A DNA stretch of 10,839 bases, taken from NCBI GenBank assembly GCA_035526435.1, contig DATLCI010000119.1, forward strand, positions 1 to 10,839. Direction: 5' to 3'. The position numbers were made by a program, and so were the translations under genes. This stretch comes from DATLCI01 sp035526435. GTDB lineage: Bacteria; Acidobacteriota; Terriglobia; Terriglobales; Acidobacteriaceae. This document shows, one piece after another, positions 5,584-10,839 of this stretch. The notes under the pieces were generated by a model. That model did no database searches. It was not told where the DNA came from and saw only the letters and a program-made list of their open reading frames with translations. Each line of letters starts with the position of its first letter. The first letter of the stretch is position 1.

Positions 5584-8109
5584 CTATTCCAGCATCTTCT
5601 TTTGCCGGGAGATACGCTGCTCGCGTTCTTTGGCAAATCTTTGGATGCCGTTGAAGATGGATTTGCCATCGAGTTTGGCTTCAGCGATCACATCCGGCTC
5701 CAACCCGCCGGAGAGCCATTCGTCGTCCTGGTCTGAGGTCAGCGAATACTCATCCGTAAGCGGACCCACATTGCGCAGCGGCCACATCCGCTTGGTGCCC
5801 GTGGTGATGAACATCAGGTCATACTCAGCGCCCGGGGGCAGCACCGCATTCCGATAGCTCTCCGGCTGATGGTCGAACAACTCTTCGCTGATGGCCGCAA
5901 TCACCTTCACGTTGATTCCGGCTTCGTCCAGCTTGGCCAATTGCCCGACCAGGTTATTCGTAGAGCTCGACCCCTGCGCCACCACATAGCCGTGTCTTGG
6001 CGTACCGGGCGCGAAGTCACGGATCACATACAGCCCCTTCGCCGCGGCCTTCACGTCGGTGTCCGCGAACTTGCTGCGGTCGGCCACCTTGAAATCCGGA
6101 CGCGCCACCTCAATGGAGATGATGCCCACCTTCTGCTCGCGGGCCGCAATCTCCGCCGCCGCAAAATAGCCGGGAGCCACATCATTGTAATCCCAGAAGC
6201 TGAGATGGATGGTCTGGCCGCGGGGAAACAGCTTCCACACCTGCGGAGCGAAGATGCCGAAGTGCGTCCGCGCATCCGCCGCGGTCTCCGGGCCGGAGTG
6301 TCCAGCCAGGATGTGCAGCACGCCAGTACGGAATGGGCTGTCCTGATTCTGCTGGCTCCATACGCGCGCGGGCAGATACATCAGGGGGGTGAATGCGCCA
6401 TACGTGCCGCTCAGCGCCCACACTCCCGCGAACTTCTTCGGATCAAGGCTTGCACTCTGGCTCACCAGCCCGATCGCGGTGGAGACATTGCCGGCCTCCT
6501 GGATCGCCGCCTTCAAGCGCGTGCCCAGCGGATTCTCTTCGGGATCGTAGTGTCCCCAGAGGGCGCCGTGCTCCACATTAATGGATTCGGAAAGGTCAGC
6601 CGCCGCCGTGATGAAGCGGTTCTCCGTAACGTAGTTCAACCACTTGATGAACTCTGAGATGCCGCGACGCGCGCCCGCCGTCTCGCCCGCTTTGCGGAAG
6701 AGGGCAATGTCCACTTGCTTTTCTTTGCCAGAGACGGCGTTCTTCACCGTCACCTTCTGCGGTTCCACCGGCAGGTTGGCCACGCGGAGACGCTCATCCA
6801 GGAAGGGATCACGGCTCGCGTCGATGCGGAGTGGAGCATCGGCCTTAACGGTGTCCCCGATCTTGATCAGCCGGTCCGCCAGCCAGTCGCCCAGGCCGTT
6901 CTTCTCCAGCACCGACATCACCTTATCGATGTTCGTCTTGAACTGGATCAGCCGCTCGCGCTCGTCCGTCACTGCGCCCTTGCGGATGCCTTCAAATTCG
7001 ATCCCATACTTTTCCTCAAACGTCTTCGCTAACGCGACGAAGTAATCTGAGTTCATCTTCATCGCATACGGGTGGCTCTTGTAGCTGACAAGCTGATCGC
7101 CATCGCCCGGAATCTTTCCGTTCTGCGCTGTAGGCCAATAACCCTTTACCGTCTTGCCGATCACCACCATCGGACGCCGGTCGGTCGGGTCCCACTCTTC
7201 CATCTTCTTTAATACGGAGACGACCTGCCCGTAATCATTGCCATCTTCCAGCGTGAATACGTTCCAGCCGTACGAACTCCATTGCTCGGGGAGGTTATAG
7301 CCGTCGCCATATTTTTCCGGGATCACCCCGCCGATCAGCGAATCATCAATGCCTGCATTGTTGTATGAGAGCAACACGCGGAGCCGCTTGCCCACTTGCA
7401 ATGCCAGTGCCTGCGTCTTCAACTCCTGCGCATGGCCCTCGGTCATCGCGAATTCGCCTTCAAACGCGATGACCTTCGGCGAACTCAGCGTTGACGCGCC
7501 GACCATGTCCCAAAAGGCGGCTTTGCCGGCAGCGGCTGCGAGCCCAACGCCGGAAGGTCCGCCGTTGACATCATTGGTGACGTCCGTTGATTCCGCGTGA
7601 CCTTGTAGGGCGCGAATGCCGCGCACCTTGGCTTGCGCGAAGCGTGGATCCTCCGCCAGCCCCGCATCCTGCAATAGCGTTTTCAACGCGCCAGCGCCGC
7701 GGCGGAAGCCTAAACAGTCAATCGGCAGAATGGCGGTGTGCGGGTCTACGAAATATCTTTTGTCGCCAGTGGCTTGGAACTTGCGGTCCATGGCGTGGCC
7801 CATGATCATCCACAGGGCGTAGCCGGTGGGAATGTTGTGGCCGCCGGCGAGCATGAATTTGTCTCCGTGCGGATGCTTGGGGCGACGATAGTCGTAGCGC
7901 AATCCGCCCAGCTCCGGTCCGGCCAGGTGCGAAGCCACGTTATAAGGCGTGTAGGCGAGCGGTCCGCCGAAGTGGCCGGTCTGCGCATAGTTCCCCAGCA
8001 GCGTCAGGGTCATGCAGGTCATGAAGCCGATGTCTTCCAGGCGCTCGCGATCAAACCCGCCGTTGAGCGACTCTACCGCTGTCTGTTTGGGAAGTGTGGC
8101 CAGAGCCAT
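5584..8109 (-). CDS. Long transketolase-family thiamine diphosphate enzyme
   Basis: An 841-residue protein of the transketolase superfamily, well over the usual 620-700. In order: an N-terminal ThDP-binding domain with NYAQTGHFGGPL (from residue 40) and LAGGHNIPTG (from 87); then EGEFAMTEG at 217-225, with Asn-Asn 250-251 closing the cofactor motif; the middle domain with AAADLSESINVEHG (502-515), Glu538 where the catalytic Glu of REFGM lies, and LAGHSGPETAADARTH (601-616); and a C-terminal domain with ISEELFDHQPESYRNAVLP (740-758). These match transketolase blocks, so ketol transfer in the pentose phosphate pathway is likely. The cofactor motif starts Gly-Glu, not Gly-Asp, and there are extra stretches near residues 370-470 and at the C-terminus. 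Substrate is therefore uncertain. The ATG at 8109 has GGAG 5 bases upstream; an in-frame ATG at 8142 adds 11 residues but has no ribosome binding site. Confidence 0.88.
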   Translation of the reverse strand: MALATLPKQTAVESLNGGFDRERLEDIGFMTCMTLTLLGNYAQTGHFGGPLAYTPYNVASHLAGPELGGLRYDYRRPKHPHGDKFMLAGGHNIPTGYALWMIMGHAMDRKFQATGDKRYFVDPHTAILPIDCLGFRRGAGALKTLLQDAGLAEDPRFAQAKVRGIRALQGHAESTDVTNDVNGGPSGVGLAAAAGKAAFWDMVGASTLSSPKVIAFEGEFAMTEGHAQELKTQALALQVGKRLRVLLSYNNAGIDDSLIGGVIPEKYGDGYNLPEQWSSYGWNVFTLEDGNDYGQVVSVLKKMEEWDPTDRRPMVVIGKTVKGYWPTAQNGKIPGDGDQLVSYKSHPYAMKMNSDYFVALAKTFEEKYGIEFEGIRKGAVTDERERLIQFKTNIDKVMSVLEKNGLGDWLADRLIKIGDTVKADAPLRIDASRDPFLDERLRVANLPVEPQKVTVKNAVSGKEKQVDIALFRKAGETAGARRGISEFIKWLNYVTENRFITAAADLSESINVEHGALWGHYDPEENPLGTRLKAAIQEAGNVSTAIGLVSQSASLDPKKFAGVWALSGTYGAFTPLMYLPARVWSQQNQDSPFRTGVLHILAGHSGPETAADARTHFGIFAPQVWKLFPRGQTIHLSFWDYNDVAPGYFAAAEIAAREQKVGIISIEVARPDFKVADRSKFADTDVKAAAKGLYVIRDFAPGTPRHGYVVAQGSSSTNNLVGQLAKLDEAGINVKVIAAISEELFDHQPESYRNAVLPPGAEYDLMFITTGTKRMWPLRNVGPLTDEYSLTSDQDDEWLSGGLEPDVIAEAKLDGKSIFNGIQRFAKEREQRISRQKKMLE

Positions 8110-8114
8110 TGGTT

Positions 8115-8118
8115 CTCC
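8115..8118 (-). promoter_or_regulatory. Ribosome binding site that decides the transketolase-like start
   Basis: GGAG on the minus strand lies 5 bases before the ATG at 8109. The longer alternative start at 8142 has only an A-rich stretch ahead of it, so 8109 is preferred. Confidence 0.6.
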
Positions 8119-8161
8119 AGTTATTTTTGTCTTTGTCGTCATTTGTCTTTAGGTTCTTTTG

Positions 8162-8205
8162 TCGAAATCTCGAGTGCAGCGAGAGATCCCGATCGCTGGT
8201 TTCGA
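8162..8205. repeat. Imperfect 44-base palindromic element between genes
   Basis: Outer arms TCGAAA (8162-8167) and TTTCGA (8200-8205) enclose inner arms CAGCGA (8177-8182) and TCGCTG (8193-8198), with an extra 9 bases on the left side. TCTCG (8168-8172) can instead pair with CGAGA (8180-8184). It lies upstream of the transketolase-like gene. It resembles GC-rich, REP-like intergenic elements of acidobacteria, but that is inference; copies elsewhere cannot be seen from here. Confidence 0.4.
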
Positions 8206-8271
8206 TGCTTACGTGTGCGATAGCTCTTAGCCCATCGCAAATCCTCGATTCATGCGGAACCACCCGCCCCA

Positions 8272-8306
8272 CCAACCAGGAACCCGAAACCAGAAACTAG
8301 AAACCT
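8272..8306. repeat. Degenerate 7-bp tandem repeat, about five units
   Basis: Consecutive heptamers read CCAACCA, GGAACCC, GAAACCA, GAAACTA and GAAACCT. The last four share a GRAACYN pattern and the first is more diverged. The array sits directly 3' of the aminotransferase stop codon, in the gap before the transketolase-like gene. No coding or terminator role is visible. Confidence 0.6.
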
Positions 8307-8309
8307 TTT

Positions 8310-9500
8310 TTAGAAGTTCTTGTTCGCGAATGCTTCCACCCGGTCCAGTGCCTTATTGATGTTCTCGATCGAGTTCGCGATGGAGAAGCGGATGTAGCCT
8401 TCCCCGTATTCGCCAAACGCCGTGCCCGAAAGACAGGCAACGCCGGCTTCGTTCAGGATGGCATCCGCCAGCTTCTTTGACGACCACCCGGTCTTAGTGA
8501 TGTTGGGGAAAACGTAGAACGCACCCTTCGGCGTCCGGCACGAGAAGCCTTTGATCTTATTCAAGCGCGAGACCATCGTCTCCCGCCGCTGCAGGAAGTG
8601 CTTGCACATCTCTTCCACCGACGACTGGTCGCCCTTCAGTGCTTCAATGCCGGCCTGCTGCGTGAAGCTGGCGGTACAGGAATTAGAATTCGTCTGCAGC
8701 CGAGAAATATGTTGCGCCAGGTCGGCCCGCATCACGCCATAGCCCATGCGCCAGCCCGTCATCGCGTATGTCTTCGAGAAGCCGTCCAGCAGGATGGTTC
8801 GGTCCTTGAACCCCGGGATCGACATGATGGAAAAATGGCTGCCCTCGAAGACCAGGCGGCTATAGATCTCGTCGGAAAGCACCATGATGTCGCGGTCGCC
8901 GATGGCCGCCGCCACCGCGCGCACATCCGCTTCCGGCATTACCCCGCCCGTGGGATTGTGCGGAGAATTCAGGATGATGAGCTTGGTGCGGTCAGTGATC
9001 AGCGCCTTCAATTCGCTGACATCAAAGCTGAAATCTTTCTCTTCCTTGAGCTTAATGGGGACAGCTTTGCCGCCCAGGAAATGGATCATCGATTCATAGA
9101 TGGGGAAGCCAGGATTTGGATAGATAACTTCATCCCCCTCTTCAATCAAGGCCAGCATGGTGAAGAAAATAATCGGCTTACCTCCGGGAACGACGACTAC
9201 TTCTTCCGGCTTTACCTCTACGCCGCGCGTCTTGGCCACATAGTCGGCAATGGTTTGCCGCAGCTCCGGCAGCCCGGCGGACGGACCATAATGCGTCCAG
9301 CCGCCTTGCAGCGCCTTCACGCCCGCGTCAATCACGTTGGCAGGCGTATCAAAGTCCGGCTCGCCGATCTCCAGATGGACGATGTCTTTGCCCTGCGCCT
9401 CGAGGGCGCGGGCTTTTACCAGGACTTCAAAGGCGGTTTCCGTACCCAGCCGCTGCATGCGGCGGGCAAGCTTTAGTTCACTCATCGTTGTAGTTGTCAT
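8310..9500 (-). CDS. PLP-dependent class I/II aminotransferase (aspartate aminotransferase-like)
   Basis: A 396-residue fold-type I aminotransferase that moves an amino group between an amino acid and a 2-oxo acid. Key features are LEIGEPDFDTP (residues 43-53), PGGKPIIFF (105-113), Asn182 in SPHNPTGG, DEIYS at 210-214 (Asp210 and Tyr213 contact the PLP ring), Lys243 in GFSKTYAMTGWRMGY (the Schiff-base lysine), and Arg371 in GYIRFS (binds the substrate carboxylate). The pattern fits the AspC-like subgroup of bacterial aminotransferases. Substrate (Asp, Ala, aromatic or LL-diaminopimelate) cannot be fixed from sequence alone. ATG codons at 9533, 9500 and 9485 are in frame. 9533 overlaps a TATAAT box, so it is unlikely. 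9500 has a weak GGA 6 bases upstream and is chosen; MSELKLARRM at 9485 is a fair alternative. No terminator hairpin follows. Confidence 0.94.
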   Translation of the reverse strand: MTTTTMSELKLARRMQRLGTETAFEVLVKARALEAQGKDIVHLEIGEPDFDTPANVIDAGVKALQGGWTHYGPSAGLPELRQTIADYVAKTRGVEVKPEEVVVVPGGKPIIFFTMLALIEEGDEVIYPNPGFPIYESMIHFLGGKAVPIKLKEEKDFSFDVSELKALITDRTKLIILNSPHNPTGGVMPEADVRAVAAAIGDRDIMVLSDEIYSRLVFEGSHFSIMSIPGFKDRTILLDGFSKTYAMTGWRMGYGVMRADLAQHISRLQTNSNSCTASFTQQAGIEALKGDQSSVEEMCKHFLQRRETMVSRLNKIKGFSCRTPKGAFYVFPNITKTGWSSKKLADAILNEAGVACLSGTAFGEYGEGYIRFSIANSIENINKALDRVEAFANKNF

Positions 9501-9531
9501 AAGGATTCCGATCAGGGATTCCGAACCCGTC

Positions 9532-9537
9532 ATTATA
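9532..9537 (-). promoter_or_regulatory. Consensus -10 box of the aminotransferase gene
   Basis: A perfect TATAAT on the minus strand lies 31 bases before the ATG at 9500. This gives a leader of roughly 25 bases. It overlaps the most upstream in-frame ATG (9531-9533), which argues against that start. No good -35 is found 16-18 bases upstream. Confidence 0.45.
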
Positions 9538-9544
9538 GCGCGTC

Positions 9545-9600
9545 AATTGTCACCCCGAGCGAGACGCGCGCATCTGTAAACGTCGACGGACCCCTCCGCT
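9545..9600. repeat. Possible remnant of a dispersed intergenic repeat
   Basis: TTGTCACCCCGAGCGAGACG, a GC-rich middle, and GTCGACGGACCC follow each other in the gap upstream of the aminotransferase gene. From memory, acidobacterial intergenic regions often carry sequences of the form 'TGTCATCCCGAGCGAAGCG ... GTCGAGGGACCC'. The match is by eye and partial; no second full copy is in this window. Confidence 0.3.
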
Positions 9601-9621
9601 AGTAGGCCCACACAATAACAA

Positions 9622-9640
9622 TGGCGGCCCAAGGCCGCCA
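9622..9640 (-). terminator. Likely terminator of the glycosyltransferase gene
   Basis: A perfect 8-bp stem has arms TGGCGGCC (9622-9629) and GGCCGCCA (9633-9640) with a 3-base loop. Read on the minus strand it is followed by TTGTTATTGTG, a T-rich but interrupted tail. It starts 34 bases past the glycosyltransferase stop codon. Confidence 0.6.
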
Positions 9641-9674
9641 CTTTGTACTTCCGCATTCAACTTTCAACTTGCCG

Positions 9675-10655
9675 CTACTCGTTGACGGCGGTCTCTTCGC
9701 TGGGGCGGGCGCGCAGCACGCGGTCGATAGAATACGGAGCCCGTTGGGTGGGCTCGTGATAATGACGCACCTGCATCTCGCCCAGCAGGCCGAGGGCCAA
9801 CAACTGCACGCCGGCCAAAAGCAGTACTGCAGCCGCGATCAGCAGCGGACCATGCTGCGTCATGATGTTCACGTTCCAGAAGATCTTTGCCCCCATGAGA
9901 TAGAGCACCACCATAGAGCCAAAGCCGATGGCAAGCGCGCCCAGCGTGCCAAAGAAGTGCAGCGGGCGGGACAGGTAGCGCAGCAAAAAACGAATCGTGA
10001 TCAGGTCAAAGAAGACCCGGAAGGTGCGGGTGATGCCGTAGTGCGACACTCCACGCTCCCGGTTCCGGTTCTTGATAGGGATCTCAACGATGCTGGCGCC
10101 CAGCCAGCTGGCCAGCGCAGGAATAAAGCGGTGCAGCTCACCGTAGAGCGGGATCTGGTGCAATATCTCGCTGCGGTACGCCTTGAACGTAGTGCCGAAA
10201 TCGTGGATCTCCACGCCGCTCAGCTTGGCCATCAGCCAATTGGCGATGCGCGACGGGATCCGGCGCATCACAAAATTGTCAATGCGCTGCTTCCGCCAGC
10301 CGCTGACTACGTCATATCCTTCCGCCAACTTTTCCAGGAACAGCGGGATGTCTTCGGGATCATGCTGTAGGTCGCCATCCATGGCTAGGATGAACTCGCC
10401 ATTCGCGTGATCAAAGCCAGCAGCAAGCGCTGAGGTCTGACCAAAATTTCGGCGCAGCTTTACAACCGCGACCCGGCTATCAACGGCGAGAATCTCGCGC
10501 AACAGGTGGAAGGTGCCATCCGAACTGCCGTCATCCACGAACACCAGCTCGAAGGTGTCGCCCGTGGTCTCCATCACCGCCTTCAGGCGGTCATAGAGCG
10601 CGGTTACGTTTTCCTCTTCATTATGAAAAGGGACAACGATGGAGTATTTGGGCAT
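9675..10655 (-). CDS. Family 2 glycosyltransferase, polyprenyl-phosphate type, with two membrane segments
   Basis: A 326-residue GT-A glycosyltransferase related to DPM1, GtrB, CsbB and ArnC proteins. These usually move a sugar from a nucleotide donor to undecaprenyl phosphate on the inner face of the cytoplasmic membrane. Visible motifs are SIVVPFHNEEENV at the start, FVDDGSSDGT (39-48), RRNFGQTSALAAGFDHA (69-85), MDGDLQHDPEDIP (92-104, with Asp93 and Asp95 as the DxD metal site), HDFGTTFKAYR (151-161) and NRERGVSHYG (198-207). Residues about 232-255 and 269-292 are two transmembrane helices, the usual arrangement for this subgroup. The donor sugar is unknown. No flippase or acceptor-modifying partner is adjacent, so the product cannot be assigned. 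A GTG at 10661 adds two residues (MP); the ATG at 10655 has AGG 8 bases upstream. A hairpin terminator follows. Confidence 0.94.
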   Translation of the reverse strand: MPKYSIVVPFHNEEENVTALYDRLKAVMETTGDTFELVFVDDGSSDGTFHLLREILAVDSRVAVVKLRRNFGQTSALAAGFDHANGEFILAMDGDLQHDPEDIPLFLEKLAEGYDVVSGWRKQRIDNFVMRRIPSRIANWLMAKLSGVEIHDFGTTFKAYRSEILHQIPLYGELHRFIPALASWLGASIVEIPIKNRNRERGVSHYGITRTFRVFFDLITIRFLLRYLSRPLHFFGTLGALAIGFGSMVVLYLMGAKIFWNVNIMTQHGPLLIAAAVLLLAGVQLLALGLLGEMQVRHYHEPTQRAPYSIDRVLRARPSEETAVNE

Positions 10656-10666
10656 TGGCACTGCCT

Positions 10667-10672
10667 ATTATA
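10667..10672 (-). promoter_or_regulatory. Consensus -10 box just upstream of the glycosyltransferase start
   Basis: A perfect TATAAT on the minus strand lies 5 bases before the GTG at 10661 and 11 bases before the ATG at 10655. A transcript starting 5-7 bases downstream would be leaderless from the GTG, or have a leader of only a few bases for the ATG. No good -35 is seen. Confidence 0.45.
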
Positions 10673-10741
10673 AACGCTGGGCGGGACTCCCCTGAAAGGG
10701 AAAATGAGGGTGGAACTTCAGTGATTAGCCGGGGAAAACGC

Positions 10742-10839
10742 CTAGTCGCGCTTCAACTCCGCCTCGATGGCGTCCTGGGCGGCCTCGCTGGTCTCAACAA
10801 ACTCCACCCCGATGCCTACCCCTTCCAGGCAATAACGGA
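10742..10839 (-). CDS. C-terminal fragment of a probable PilZ-domain protein
   Basis: The last 31 codons and TAG stop (10744-10742) of a gene that enters from the right edge; the frame begins at base 10837. The residues include GVGIGVEFVETSEAAQDAIE and end AELKRD. A 'GxGVEF' strand followed by an acidic helix is the typical end of PilZ domains, which bind cyclic di-GMP in other bacteria. The arginine motif that would confirm binding lies outside the window, so this is a pattern match on a short piece. About 80 bases separate it from the glycosyltransferase, which runs in the same direction. Confidence 0.55.
   Translation of the reverse strand, partial: RYCLEGVGIGVEFVETSEAAQDAIEAELKRD

Noticed and set aside
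5869..6657. 262-codon open frame on the plus strand
   Set aside because: It is antisense to the transketolase-like gene and has an Arg/His-rich, motif-free composition typical of shadow frames.
5584..8109. Homodimeric pyruvate dehydrogenase E1 (AceE) as the identity of the long ThDP enzyme
   Set aside because: The length is close to AceE, but the C-terminal ELFDHQ...YRNAVLP block and the AGHSGPE region fit transketolase better, and no E2 or E3 gene is adjacent.
8272..8306. Tandem heptamers as a CRISPR array
   Set aside because: Units are 7 bases and contiguous, with no spacers and no cas genes nearby.
8598..9476. 292-codon open frame on the plus strand
   Set aside because: It is antisense to the aminotransferase, whose motifs are complete. 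The encoded protein has no recognisable motif and is explained by GC-rich codon bias.
9621..10370. 249-codon open frame on the plus strand
   Set aside because: It overlaps the terminator and lies antisense to the glycosyltransferase; the Gln/His/Arg-rich product looks like a shadow frame.

Overview
The window reads as an ordinary chromosomal segment of a GC-rich, Gram-negative bacterium. It is most likely an acidobacterium of the Koribacter/Terriglobus type. This rests on outer-membrane lipoproteins (an OmpA/Pal-like protein and a two-BON-domain protein), an unusually long transketolase-like protein, a conserved hypothetical at the left edge of a kind I associate with acidobacteria, and short degenerate repeats in the gaps between genes. 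The taxonomic call is inference from memory, not from a search.

Layout, left to right. (1) Bases 1-543, plus strand: 3' part of an unrecognised protein with a Pro/Ala-rich linker. It converges tail to tail with an exported TPR protein (550-1134, minus). (2) A strong terminator (1194-1229) separates that gene from an OmpA-family lipoprotein (1256-1987, minus). (3) A 280-base gap carries the divergent start regions of the lipoprotein gene and uvrC (2268-4124, plus). uvrC converges, with a 5-base gap, on purQ (4130-4831, minus). (4) A 155-base divergent gap leads to the BON-domain lipoprotein (4987-5520, plus). A bidirectional terminator (5539-5564) closes both this gene and the next. (5) The long transketolase-like gene (5584-8109, minus) follows. 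(6) A 200-base gap with an imperfect palindrome and a heptamer tandem repeat separates it from a class I aminotransferase (8310-9500, minus). (7) A second repeat-like gap and a small hairpin terminator precede a membrane-anchored family 2 glycosyltransferase (9675-10655, minus). (8) The right edge holds the C-terminal 31 codons of what looks like a PilZ-domain protein (10742-10839, minus).

The genes do not form one pathway. They cover DNA repair (uvrC), purine synthesis (purQ), central carbon metabolism (transketolase-like), amino-acid metabolism (aminotransferase), envelope upkeep (OmpA-like, BON, TPR) and glycolipid synthesis (glycosyltransferase). Most genes appear to be transcribed singly, since terminators or repeat-bearing gaps lie between them.

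I found no mobile element, CRISPR array, RNA gene or defence system. The points most worth a second look are the non-canonical cofactor motif of the long transketolase-like protein, a Glu-to-Asp change in the PurQ triad, and a recurring -10-like box about 5-6 bases before the start codon that suggests leaderless mRNAs. The repeat-like sequences in the gaps flanking the aminotransferase gene are also of interest.
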